Assembly (NCBI GenBank): GCA_002786025.1
Contig: NHNW01000036.1
Coordinates: forward strand, 62,001 to 126,000
Length of the DNA: 64,000 nucleotides
Reading direction: 5' to 3'
Source: Zasmidium citrigriseum
Taxonomy: Eukaryota; Ascomycota; Dothideomycetes; Mycosphaerellales; Mycosphaerellaceae
Made by a program: the position numbers and the translations under genes. The notes under the pieces were generated by a model. It had not been told where the DNA came from, did no database searches, and was given only the letters and a program-made list of their open reading frames with translations. Below are positions 34,392 to 44,447 of this stretch, piece by piece. How positions within the stretch are numbered: the stretch's first letter is position 1; each line of letters starts with the position of its first letter.

Positions 34392-35261
34392 ATGAACATG
34401 ATGCCATCGGCATCGGAATTCCCACACACGACAATCTCCCATCCTCCACACACACAAGCGCCTCCAGATAGAGCAGGTCGAATGGACTCTCTAGCTCAAA
34501 CCGCTAATGATGTCGCGCTGGCATCTTCGTCAAGCCTCAAGCTCCCCCCTATCAAAATAGGGGAATCCTCCAGGGGCGTGGATCCAGTCCCTCATGTTCC
34601 CACACACGCTGAAGTCCACGGTCCACCTCCAGCATCAGGCGCAGTCGGCGGGATCTCAGGCCAAGAGATCAGCGAGAACGTGGCCTCGTTTGCCGGTCCG
34701 CCGGTTTACACTAATGTCTCCGTGCAGCACGGCCCTCTTTCATCGAAATTCCAAGGAAAGGAAAACGCAAGTCTCCCAGGTCAAGAAGGACAGAAAGTCA
34801 TCGCCTACAAAGACCCCAGCACTGGCGACCTTCTCACCGACCCACGTTACACCGGTCGACCAGAAACGCGCGCGGAAGCTTCCTGGGCGAAAGAAAGGGG
34901 CCGGTCCTGGTGGGACTCTGTGCCCCTCGTTGACGACCACTATGCTACGTACTTGCAATACTTCACGCAGCAAGGACGCGGATTGCGAGGGAATCCGAAT
35001 ACGCTGAGATGGTTGATCCAAAAGACGCCAGAGAGTTGGGACGCCTTTCTGCTGAGGATGAAGAGGGAAGTTGAGAAGAACGTGATGAAGGCGGAGCAGA
35101 AGCGCGAGCAGGACCGTCAAAGGGACAGGGCACAGGCGGCGGCGACGACGGCCAACACGGGCAGACGTCGCGGCGCGAAGTTCATTACTGGCTCGACGGA
35201 GAGTGAGGAGGAGAGGATGGCTGCTGAAGAAGACAGTTCGGGAAGTTTCGCTCAGTTGTAG
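34392..35261 (+). CDS. Unrecognised ORF in the same frame behind the NmrA-like gene
   Basis: An open frame of 289 codons from the ATG at 34392. It lies in the same frame as the NmrA-like gene, and the codons between the TAG and this ATG (DASFFEDALPRPE) are also open. The product is not recognised. The first 150 residues look disordered. Residues 150-240 have a folded appearance with conserved-looking aromatics (WAKERGRSWWDSVPLVDDHY, LRWLIQKTPESWDAFLLRM), followed by a charged coiled coil (EVEKNVMKAEQKREQDRQRD). No promoter-like gap or separate leader can be seen. It is either an independent small gene or the back half of one gene broken by the TAG. Confidence 0.5.
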   Translation: MNMMPSASEFPHTTISHPPHTQAPPDRAGRMDSLAQTANDVALASSSSLKLPPIKIGESSRGVDPVPHVPTHAEVHGPPPASGAVGGISGQEISENVASFAGPPVYTNVSVQHGPLSSKFQGKENASLPGQEGQKVIAYKDPSTGDLLTDPRYTGRPETRAEASWAKERGRSWWDSVPLVDDHYATYLQYFTQQGRGLRGNPNTLRWLIQKTPESWDAFLLRMKREVEKNVMKAEQKREQDRQRDRAQAAATTANTGRRRGAKFITGSTESEEERMAAEEDSSGSFAQL

Positions 35262-35423
35262 ATGTTTTGAGATTGGGGGACGGAAGGGGTGTCGTTCGTT
35301 GGGTCTTTTTGAAGGGGCGTGCTTGTTTGGAGATCTTTCGTGAATAGTTAGATACCACATCGTATAGGTAGTGCTGTATTCGTTACGATTGAGTTCCCAC
35401 ATATTCGTCTTCATCTATCTCCG

Positions 35424-36359
35424 TCATCTAGGCTTGTCTCCACCAAGCGTGATTCGAAGCATGTCACGCTTGAATCCATGGTAGTCATTGATCGGATTGT
35501 GCTGCACCGCCCGATTATCCCAAAATGCCAAACTCCCTGGCTCCCACGAGAACCTACACGTAAATTCTGGCTTCACTTGATGCTGGAAGAGGAAGTTCAG
35601 GAGAGGAGCGCTCTCTTCGTTCGTCCAGCCGTCGAAACGTTCGGTGTGGGCGACGTTGACGTAGAGGACTTTCTGCCCAGTCTCTGGGTGTGTGCGAACG
35701 ACCGGGTGGTAGGATACTAAATCGTCGGATTTGGAGTCAGGAGCGGAGTCTTTGATCCTGTCTTCACGGGTTTTGGACGCAGCGGCTTTGGCTGAGGTAT
35801 GTACAGCCGTGAGGGTTGAGAGGATGGCTTTCAGACCGGGTGAGAGATCGTCGTAGGCGGCTGCCTGGTTTGCGAAGAGCGTGTCGCCTCCATAGGGAGG
35901 GATCTCTTGCCCCAGAAGGAGAGTTCCCATGGGTGGTTCGGGGAGATAGACTGTGTCGCTATGCCAGATGCCTCCGAAGTTTGTCGTTTCGTTTTCGCGT
36001 TTGAGGACGCGAATTATGGTTGGGTAGCCTTCAATGCCTTTGACGAAGGGGTATTCGAGCGGTTTCCCGAAGTGTTGAGAGAAGGTGAGGAAGTCTGATG
36101 GGGTGAGGGACTGGTTGCGGAAGAAGATTACTTTGTGGTCGAGGAGGGCCTGGCGAACGCTCCTGGTCTTTGTTTCGTCAAGGGCTCGAAGATCGATGTC
36201 TTCGATGACCGCGCCTAGAGATCCGGCTATTCGGCTGATCTTGAGGGGTGCGTCGCTTGAGTGATTTGTCGGAGAGGTGAAGTGTCTTCTGGGAGTCGAA
36301 CAGCAGAGTCGAACGTTGTTGTGTGAGGTTCGTAAACATCTTGCTGTTCTGAGCGACAT
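35424..36359 (-). CDS. TauD/TfdA-family Fe(II)/2-oxoglutarate-dependent dioxygenase
   Basis: One exon, 311 residues. Such enzymes hydroxylate small sulfonates, sulfate esters or related substrates (taurine in TauD). Seen: the HxD motif in IWHSDTVYLP with His133 and Asp135, the PPYGGDTLFANQ segment, and the distal His in AVQHNPINDYHGFKRDMLRI with the Arg expected to bind 2-oxoglutarate further on. The metal triad looks complete. The first 35 residues are rich in Arg, Ser and Thr without acidic residues (MSLRTARCLRTSHNNVRLCC), which suits mitochondrial import. The substrate is unknown. Confidence 0.88.
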   Translation of the reverse strand: MSLRTARCLRTSHNNVRLCCSTPRRHFTSPTNHSSDAPLKISRIAGSLGAVIEDIDLRALDETKTRSVRQALLDHKVIFFRNQSLTPSDFLTFSQHFGKPLEYPFVKGIEGYPTIIRVLKRENETTNFGGIWHSDTVYLPEPPMGTLLLGQEIPPYGGDTLFANQAAAYDDLSPGLKAILSTLTAVHTSAKAAASKTREDRIKDSAPDSKSDDLVSYHPVVRTHPETGQKVLYVNVAHTERFDGWTNEESAPLLNFLFQHQVKPEFTCRFSWEPGSLAFWDNRAVQHNPINDYHGFKRDMLRITLGGDKPR

Positions 36360-36750
36360 TGTGTTGGTTGATGTTTAGACTGGCAGCAATTCATAGAAGC
36401 CCAGTGCTCGCTTCGAGATACACAGTGATCGCTGCAGTTGATGTCAGATTTGCAAGTATTTGAACGCATGAAATGGGGAAACACTCACAATTAGCCTGTT
36501 CTTTCAACTGACCATAGGTTCTCGAGACCCATCTGTACTTCACGCAAGAAAGATGTTCAATCAATAGCCGGCCCCTCTCCCCTCACCATGCTAAGCTCCA
36601 TGACGAGGTAAGATGCTGCGGGCCGTTGCATAAGAGGTACACTTGTACCTATAAGTCTATATTAGTAGGTGTTTCGATTGTCAGAAGTGTAGAGAATGTA
36701 AATACCTTTAGCCCAATGCTCTCTCAGACTGTACTGAAGCACCCGGTCCT
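36360..36750. other. Intergenic region
   Basis: Between the dioxygenase start and the stop of the small membrane protein gene, both on the minus strand. No coding signal was seen; it holds the dioxygenase promoter. Confidence 0.45.
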
Positions 36751-37143
36751 TCACTCTTTCCTCTCCTTCTCATCTGTCGCTCCCTGAATCAATCCCGTTG
36801 CCCTCCCAATCCCAACTCCAACGGCGAACACCGTCAGAACCAAGGCACTGAAGAAGCCGACTCCAAAGGGTACATTGACCGAGATGTACCACAGGTTTGA
36901 ACCGTGTGGGCTCAGGCCACACAGCACTGAATAGAAGATGACTCCAAGAGCGACTCCGACAAGTGCCCCCGGATGTCCCCAATCTGTATGACAGCCATAA
37001 ATCCAGCGACCAGCGTGGAACGCGAGGTACGGGAAGGACATTGACACCACGAAGGAAAATCCGAGGGCGAGGAGGACCCCGGCGATGGTGATGGTGAGTT
37101 GGGCGGTTGAGGTGAGAGAGCCGTCCATATTTGGGAAAGCCAT
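36751..37143 (-). CDS. Small integral membrane protein, unknown
   Basis: One exon, 130 residues, not recognised. Three strongly hydrophobic segments are seen: LTITIAGVLLALGFSFVVSM, ALVGVALGVIFYSVLCGL and FGVGFFSALVLTVFAVGVGI. The short loop between the first two contains Cys and His (GCHTDWGHPG). The ends are polar, the C-terminus charged (TDEKERKE). No signal peptide cleavage site is obvious, so it is probably a three-span membrane protein. The coding potential looks real because hydrophobic and polar stretches are well organised and no stop interrupts them, but no homologue comes to mind. Confidence 0.6.
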   Translation of the reverse strand: MAFPNMDGSLTSTAQLTITIAGVLLALGFSFVVSMSFPYLAFHAGRWIYGCHTDWGHPGALVGVALGVIFYSVLCGLSPHGSNLWYISVNVPFGVGFFSALVLTVFAVGVGIGRATGLIQGATDEKERKE

Positions 37144-37661
37144 TAAGTATTAGGGGTCGGGGCTCTGGAGTCGAGAAGTTTGCTTTTTGATCTCCTGATA
37201 CTGGCTCTTATCTATTTTTGTGTCGTCGATGTATTTTTCGCTCAGGATTGCTATCACTGTCGTTGATTCCTGAGCAATGATGGAGATCGTGCCTTCCTCT
37301 TGTTCAGTCGTGGCTGACGGATCATCCAGTGTAGAAATGTGAATGTCGCAAACTCGTCTATAAATCCCACACTGTGAGATACAAAGACACTGTCTTTATC
37401 GCAAGAAAAGAAAGTTGATGTATTTCGCAAGTTGAGGCTGGGTCTCACTCTGTTTGATGTGCTGTGCCGCCAAGCCCCACCTCTGACTTCACTTCTCCAG
37501 GGGTGTCTTCCACGGCCATCTTCCTTCACCGAAACACCGAAAATCATCTCGACTCGAGGAAGGAAATAAACCCGATCGAGGAGATCTGGTGCGTTTGATC
37601 CCTACGCGCGTCGAACCCTGTTGGCATGATCAGGTGAAGATGAGTCCTAGATCCATCTCGC
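37144..37661. promoter_or_regulatory. Divergent promoter region, small membrane protein and F-box protein
   Basis: A 518 bp space between divergent starts, moderately AT-rich, with no recognised element. Confidence 0.4.
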
Positions 37662-38918
37662 ATGATGGACGGCTCTGACCGGCCTTGTCTCGATGGCCTT
37701 CCGGTCGAAGTCATCGAAAGTGTTGCCGCGCATCTTGACTTGATCGACTTATGCAACCTTCGCTCAGTCTCCAAAGAACTTGCAGCAAAGGCATCACAAG
37801 GTCAATTCAAATACTACTTCCGCCACAAGAAGGTCAACATCGACAGCACAGAGCAGCTCGAAGTTTTCCAGCGTCTGACACGACCAAATGCATTGGGCTG
37901 CCTTGTCGAGGAACTGAGTCTCTTCAGATTGACCCGTAGCGACCCTGATCGCCTATCGGATTCAGATCAGGCACTGTTGAACAACTGCTTCAGGAATTTG
38001 AAGCTCAACTCTCCCCACGGATGCTTGCCAAGTCTCTCACTCGAGATATGGACCACAGACGCCGACGGAAAGCACATACCTCCGAAGAGAATCGAATGGC
38101 AGACGACTTGGCAGCTAGCTGGTTTCCTCTACAGAGACACAATGAATGGACTTCAAGAAGGCAGCTTTCCTCTCAAACGTCTCACCATCTTCGGAGACGA
38201 TGTCGACTGCAGCTTGGCCTGCGATCAGCTCCCGTCCAGCCTTGATCAGATCGCTCCATCTACATCTCTCGAGGGGCTAGAGAGCCTCACTCTCAGCCTC
38301 ACCCACAGCCTAACCTGGACCCAAGAAACCGACACCGTCGCCACCGCCTCCGAACGCCACGAACGAATATCTTCCCTCCTAGCCCTCTGCCCAAACCTGC
38401 AAACTCTCAACCTCCACTGGTTCAACACCTTCGCCAAGACCAACTCGCCATCATCTCAACTCGACCACGAACGCAATTTCTTCGACCACATCGCAAGCAC
38501 CATCTCCTTCCCATACCTCAAAACCCTCACTCTCCGCGGCATCCACTGTACCGCCTCCTCCCTCCTCTCATTCCTCCAGAACCACCCCGGGCTCTCACAC
38601 ATCGACCTCAATGAAATCCACCTCTCAGAAGGCCACTTCCGTCCCATATTCACCACCCTCAGAAATCGCAACCTCGACTTCCTCCACCTCGACGATCTCT
38701 ACGAGACCACAGGCGTGATCTCATTCCCAGGCCAGCCGGGCAAAGCCCATACTTTCCGAGCCGGCAGGAATTGGCCGAATGAAATCACCAGACACGGATC
38801 CAATACTCGGAAGCCGATCAAATATGAGATCGTCCGTGGTCGAACGAAAGGCTCGGCGATGAATTTGATATACATGAAAAGGAAAAAGAAGCTGTATGGA
38901 CCTATTATGAGTAGATGA
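37662..38918 (+). CDS. F-box protein with leucine-rich C-terminal part
   Basis: One exon, 418 residues. An F-box is seen at residues 10-50 (LDGLPVEVIESVAAHLDLID, then LCNLRSVSKELAAKAS), the part that binds Skp1 in SCF ubiquitin ligases. The rest contains irregular Leu-rich repeats (LKTLTLRGIHCTASSLLSFL, LSHIDLNEIHLSEGHFRP, LDFLHLDDLYETTG), probably for substrate recognition. Such genes are numerous and fast-evolving in ascomycetes, so the target is unknown. Two adjacent Met codons (37662 and 37665) could start the protein. It is convergent with the carnitine acetyltransferase gene. Confidence 0.8.
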   Translation: MMDGSDRPCLDGLPVEVIESVAAHLDLIDLCNLRSVSKELAAKASQGQFKYYFRHKKVNIDSTEQLEVFQRLTRPNALGCLVEELSLFRLTRSDPDRLSDSDQALLNNCFRNLKLNSPHGCLPSLSLEIWTTDADGKHIPPKRIEWQTTWQLAGFLYRDTMNGLQEGSFPLKRLTIFGDDVDCSLACDQLPSSLDQIAPSTSLEGLESLTLSLTHSLTWTQETDTVATASERHERISSLLALCPNLQTLNLHWFNTFAKTNSPSSQLDHERNFFDHIASTISFPYLKTLTLRGIHCTASSLLSFLQNHPGLSHIDLNEIHLSEGHFRPIFTTLRNRNLDFLHLDDLYETTGVISFPGQPGKAHTFRAGRNWPNEITRHGSNTRKPIKYEIVRGRTKGSAMNLIYMKRKKKLYGPIMSR

Positions 38919-39260
38919 AACACTCACAACGAGAAAAAAGTGAACGTAGTTTGGAGTTTCGATCTTTCCATTTCGATTCAGCACGCACTACATAGCTCCG
39001 AAGCTTTGAACTCCCTGTAGAGATCTCTATAATTCCCTCCCTTCCTACTTCCTCCACGAGATCCAAAAGATAAGAGAAACGCCGCCGCCCACGCTGTCTG
39101 CAAGAGGGACACAACGAACCAAGTAACATAGGTGTCATGCAATAAATATCTTTGACGGATCCAAAGTCGCCTTGATGCTATTCTCTCTTCTCTTTCGAGG
39201 CATTCATTCGGCAGTATTTACGAGAATCGAAGTCGCACTGTGAATTGGCAGCGATGCTTT
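38919..39260. other. Convergent intergenic region
   Basis: Between the stops of the F-box and carnitine acetyltransferase genes. It fits two facing 3' UTRs; no gene was seen. Confidence 0.5.
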
Positions 39261-41218
39261 TTAGAGGCGGGCCTTGGTCGTGTTCTCGCTCTCCATGACG
39301 GCGCGGATGTCCTGGGCTGCCTCGTTCAGGAAGAAGGCCATGCGTTCGGCGCCGAGGTTCTTGCTGACGATGTTGAATTGGATGCTGTTCTCGTTGATCA
39401 TGTAGGCCATACTGCGAGTGATGTCAGTTCATGGTCGTAGGCATGTGAGTACTGAAAAGGAATGCTTACCCCCAACCATCATCAATAACTTGCGACCAAC
39501 CGTAACCGTTGTAGTACTCGGAGCTCAATTGCGAAGAGCTGATGAACCATGTACCGCTGTACGAGTACGCAGGATCCTTGAAGATCTCTGGCGTCTCCTC
39601 GCCGGGTTGGAGCAGCTTCTTCAGACCGAACAAGTGACGATCGCAACCCTTGCCGTCGCTGGCAGCAGTAATATACTCAGTGTGAGCGGAGAGCGCCTTC
39701 CTGAAGAGTTCTCTGCACTCCTCGTCGGTGGACAGCGGGTGTTGCATGGCGGCACAGAAAGCTACGCTCTCGTCGGACACCGTTCGGCAAGTTTCGGTTC
39801 GGCCTTCCTGGAAACGACGAGTGGCAGCAGATTCGTAGGTTGGACGACTCTTGCCGTAGAATTTGTAGTATGCCAGCTGGATGACCATCTGCACGTAGGC
39901 GTCGGGAGAGCACTTGAACTTCTTCATAAGACCCTTTCCGTATCCCTGGAATGCCTCGACGCGGAGCTCGTGTTGGCTGATGAGGCTGACGTGGTGAGTG
40001 GTGGCGAGGGCGATGTCTGCGTAGTTCTCGCCGGACAGCTTGAACTTGATCGGTGCTGGGTCGGGGATGTCGGATCGCAGTTGTGGGTTCTCAAAGTCGA
40101 GCTTCTCGTTGAAGATCCAGTGCATGATAGTATCATTCAAACGATGCGTTGGGGTGCCGTCCATCATGCTGTGCTCGCCGTTGAATCCAGAGGTACCGTT
40201 GTCGTTGACAATCATCTGCACTGGCTTGTCGAACCAGCGGTTGCTGCCATCGCCGTGCCAGTACTGGTGAGAGCGCTCGTGGAGGGTGATCGGAGTAGCG
40301 TCATCCAAGCAGACGACAAAGGAAGCAGATTCAATGGCCTCGATGGCGGCCTTGTTGGCCGGGTTCGACTTGATCAGGCGTTCACGCATGTCGGTCCAGT
40401 TGTCACGGTTCTCAGTGGTCATGATACCAACTGCTGGAGCCTTCTCGGCCATCTCGTACACTCTTCTGAACTGATGCTCGAGCTCCTTGGTGCTGAGCTG
40501 GACACCATTGTGGGTGTGAGGGACCTTGAAGAAAGCGTTCTTGCGAATGACGAGGATGTGCTGGTTGTCGTGGGAGGAGTACTTTACGGGGTAGTCGGCT
40601 GGCTTAGCGGGAACACGGCAGGCGTTGAACATCCAGATGTACGAGCTCATTGCCATGGGAAGCTTCTTCATGTATTCAGGCTCGAGCGAGTTCTCATCAA
40701 CCTGTCTCTTGAATTCCAGGGTTGCAGTCGAGATGGCAGCAGCTCGCTTGGCCGGGTCTCTCCGTTTCCTGTCATCGCGATGGCTGTAAAAGTACGAGAC
40801 ATAGGGGATGATCGGGTCGCGGTATCCAAGGTATGCAGCGTTGTTCCACCACTCAGAAAGCCAGTTCTTGATTTTAGGGTCCCTTGCCCGCTTGAGAAGT
40901 CGTTCTTGAAGGGTGTGACCAATAGCACCAGGCTTCGTGAAGGCCTCTACGGCCATCTTCGTGTTCTCATACTCGGCTTGGCTGAGTAGCGGGTGAACGG
41001 ATTTGAGGTATCGTCTCGAGGTCTCCTCAAGAGAGGGGACAGGTAATCTAGGGAGAGAGTCTTCGAATCTGAGCATGGCACCTTTGGCGTGGTCCTCCCG
41101 GTAGCCTGAGTATCGAAGAGTTGTTAGTCCGACTTGCTCCGCGTAACCTGGTAAGCCAACAATGACACGCACCTTCGGGCAGGCCGCTGCTCTTTCTCGA
41201 CTGTTGTTGGGCGACCAT
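39261..41218 (-). CDS. Carnitine O-acetyltransferase
   Basis: Exons 41218-41173, 41105-39470 and 39411-39261 give 610 residues. The enzyme moves acetyl groups between CoA and carnitine, needed to shuttle acetyl units when cells grow on acetate or fatty acids. Seen: the choline/carnitine acyltransferase start LPRLPVPSLEETSRRYL, the catalytic His327 in NGEHSMMDGTPTHRLND, the CoA-site stretch YGKGLMKKFKCSPDAYVQM, and STSQ-like ISSSQLSSEYYNGYGW near the end. The N-terminus has no mitochondrial presequence (MVAQQQSRKSSGLPEGYRED) and resembles the YAT1/FacC type. The C-terminus ends in ARL, which fits the peroxisomal PTS1 pattern. The gene has a 1.6 kb upstream space. Confidence 0.93.
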
Positions 41219-42822
41219 TTTGATGTTCTGTAGAGAGGGAAAGAAATGTTAGCGGCGGTTGGGAATGGCCGACCTCTTATGAAGTCACAAGTATCGAGGG
41301 ATGTGCATGGGAAAACCTACTGCAGCAGAAGATCCTCGGCAAAGCGACTGAGAAGCAGAAACAAGGCCGCGCCTTCGAGCAACTGCGCCAAACATCCCAA
41401 CAGAGGTCTGAAGGAGTGTAGCGAACGTAGAAAAGGTGCTGGAGCACCGTGGCCGCCTGTAATGTAGGCAAAAACGTCGGCGCCGGTGGTGCTGAGAGCT
41501 TCCAAGTGTGCCAGATGTTGACGACGGACTGCCGATCGACCTCGGCTTCACGCGTGTCTGTATCGGCGGAAACTCGCGTTACCAGGGGCCAAGTCGTGGG
41601 TCGCGAGCCTTCGCACTCTTTCACATGTATAAGGAGCCTTTTCGTGGAGCCGATAGGTGCGCGTGAGAGGAAGAGGAATGGATAGCGTCGCAGGTATTGC
41701 AAGAGCCGCAACCGGCTGACTGACGCTGGTGTTAAGTTATTACTTGCTCCGGCTGTTTCGCAGTCCGCCGCGCATGTGACGTCTCTGCTCTGCTCTTCTC
41801 CACGCTTTTGCTCCTGGCCTGGATCCCTCCAGTCCCACGCAAATGCACCGGGCTAAAAGCGGCAAGCTGAGAGAGTCTGGAGTCCCTGCTGCGTGACTCG
41901 CTGCGCCTTTCTGCCGCCTGCGTCACTGGCTCACAATGCCGGCGGTTCGTCGAATGATGTGGATATCGTATAGGTGTTCGAAGAGAAGATGGTAGGAAGG
42001 AAAGGAAATGGTTGCAAGAAAGAGAGCACTTTCAAATTGACCGCGAGACGCGTTCTCGGGGCCCCACGGAGGATTTAAACACTGTCTGGCCTCACTTTTC
42101 CTGGAGCCAAAATAACATTCCCCGAACGGCGAGCGTTGATGCCGCCCATCGGGTGGACCCTTGGCAGGAACAAGAAATGTCGTTGCAACTTGTACCCTTT
42201 TCCTCCCGAAATCAATGTGCCCGGGTGTGGCGCTCGAAATTGTCTTGCGGCTGTAGATGAGCCGTGCAACGAAGAAAGGGGCAGGACGTTGTGAGTGATT
42301 GATGTGGTGTTTTGTGAAGGCCGCGGAGGACAGAAGCAAGCATGAAGTGCAGTCGTGGCCAGGCACTTTCCAGGCAAATATTGATTAAGATTGCTTAACC
42401 AATAGATACATACTTCCTGCTACAGTACGATGATGATGTTACTCGAGAAGCTCTCGGGAGCATTCGCGTTGAGCTGTCTATGTCATGCAGCTATCCCGGC
42501 TCTCCTTGCTCAAGACCTTCGATAGAGCTTGCAGTGCCGCGGTCGATCGCTGGTAGATGAGAGAGATCGCCTGTCGTTGAGGAAATAGAGTCAGACACAT
42601 CCATGCTGCAACAAAGGAAATCTTTTTGAACGGCTATAAATCTACAATGTGGTTACAGACGCTCTATGCATCCAAGCCTCCGCCCAGCACAAGACTGGAA
42701 TCTGTCGCTTCTTCTCGGCTCCTCAATTCCGTATGTTCATTTGTGCATCGTGAAGGTACAGCATTGCGATTTAGATCACAGCATGTTCTCCTTCATCCGT
42801 CTCTTCGTGTTGGTGATGTGAT
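41219..42822. promoter_or_regulatory. Long upstream region of the carnitine acetyltransferase gene
   Basis: This 1.6 kb separates the acetyltransferase start from the malate dehydrogenase stop, both on the minus strand. Two CCTCGG hexamers occur, at 41334-41339 and 41540-41545. CCTCGG is the core site of the fatty-acid regulators FarA/FarB in Aspergillus. Two hits in this length are near what chance allows. Short open frames on the minus strand near 41923-42377 have no family-like features. Confidence 0.4.
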
Positions 42823-44031
42823 TTATGGGTTCTCCTTGGCCCACTTCTCGCCCTTCTCGATGTTGCCCTTGAGATCCTTCAAGCACTTGTCAAGGAGGCC
42901 CTGCTCGTGGTCGGTGACCTTTCCAACTGGGTGAATCTCTTCGACGCCGTTGGGGCCGAGAGTGACGTTCGATGCGAAGTAGGTAACGCCCTGGTCCTTG
43001 TAGAGAGGCGAGTCAACAAAGGTTGGCTCGACAACACCCTTCTGGCCCTGAGCAGCCTTGAGGAGAGACTCGGCGAAGCGGGCACCAGCCATGGCCATGG
43101 AGAGAGTAGCAGAGCCGGCACCGTCCTTGGCCTTGACGACCTCGTCACCACCGAACTGCACGCGCTTGACGTACTCGTCGCGCTGCTGACCCTGGAGCTC
43201 GTAACCGGACTGGCTGAGGAGAGGGACAATGGTCTCGCCGGAGTGACCACCAACAACGACGATGTTCTCGTTGGCTGGGTCGGTGTTCTTCAGCTGGGAG
43301 ATGAAGCGGGAGGCACGGACGACGTCAAGGGTGGTGACACCGAAAAGCTTCTTTGGGTTATAGACGCCCTTGCTCTTGAAGACCTCGGCAGTGATTGGGA
43401 CGGTGCTGTTGACTGGGTTGGAGATGATGAGCATGTTGGCGTCTGGGGAGTGCTCGGCGGCGGCCTTTGCGAGGTCACGGACGATCGAGGCGTTGGTGTT
43501 GAAGAGGTCTGCAGGTCGTCAGTCTTTAGATCCTACATTCTCCTCTTCATAGACGTATTCCCTACCATCACGGGTCATGCCAGGCTTGCGAGGGACACCA
43601 GCTGGGATGACAACGATCTCAGCACCCTTCAAGCAAGCAGCCAGGCCCTCGGGAGTTGGCTCGTAGCCAGTGACCTTATCATCATTCAGCCATTGCTCTT
43701 GATCTCTTTACAGTCTGCGCATCTCACAGTGCTCTTGGTGTTGATGTGGCCGACATCAGCGGCAACACCTGGGCCGCCCTTGATGTCGTACAGCGCGAGC
43801 TCGGTGACTCGTGGGTTGAGCTTGAGAAGGAGCGAGAGTGGCTGTCCGATACCACCTGCCGCGCCGAGAACAACGACCTTGGAGAGCTGTGGTGATAATT
43901 CGGGTCAGCGCTTCAATGGCTCGAGGCAAAAGGTCCCGGCTTCTACCCACGTTGCTGGAGGTTGCGGAGAACGCACGGCGGTTCAGTGCAGCGCCCAGAA
44001 TGGACTGCGAGGCCTTGCGAGCAGCGAACAT
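42823..44031 (-). CDS. Malate dehydrogenase, mitochondrial
   Basis: Exons 44031-43951, 43886-43728, 43674-43566 and 43508-42823 give 344 residues. The enzyme interconverts malate and oxaloacetate with NAD in the citric acid cycle. Seen: a presequence [20 protein letters not shown], the nucleotide-binding [20 protein letters not shown], the active-site region [15 protein letters not shown], the [10 protein letters not shown] motif, and the catalytic His in [16 protein letters not shown]. No peroxisomal signal is present (it ends WAKENP), so this is the mitochondrial form. Intron 2 ends GATAAG rather than CAG; the frame and the [11 protein letters not shown] segment support it. Confidence 0.95.
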
Positions 44032-44447
44032 CTTGGCTGTGGAATTGAGTCGAGGAAGAGATTGATGGAGAGGGTGTGGATTGGATGCAATGGACGAGAA
44101 GTTGCTGGTGTGATTTCTCGGGAAGAGGGAGCTTCAAAGGGCCCGGTCCACCGGCTGGCGCGTGCTGAAGGCCCGCAATACTTGAGAACTTCACTTACTT
44201 GCCGCGGCCTTTCGTTGTCATCCACTTCATGCCATCCGAGAATGTGTTCATTGCCATTTCCAGTCGATTTCATACAATGATCATTCTCCATTCTGGTTGA
44301 TTGGCCACTGGCGTGCAACATCCAAGCATAGCCCATGGGCAATGCCATCTTTCACGCGACGAGCTGACATCTGATCTCAGTATGCTTTCATCAACTTCCT
44401 CACGACCATGTGCTCCGCGTCAATGAATGACGACGGCAAGCCTCCCT
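44032..44447. other. Intergenic region before the paralogue array
   Basis: Between the malate dehydrogenase start and the stop of the first array gene. It holds the dehydrogenase promoter; no coding sequence was seen. Confidence 0.45.

Noticed and set aside
39418..40989. Plus-strand open frame of 523 codons
   Set aside because: It is the antisense shadow of the carnitine acetyltransferase, whose protein is unmistakable on the minus strand.
42907..44280. Plus-strand open frame of 457 codons
   Set aside because: It runs opposite malate dehydrogenase exons and introns; the sequence is Val/Gly-rich without any family feature.
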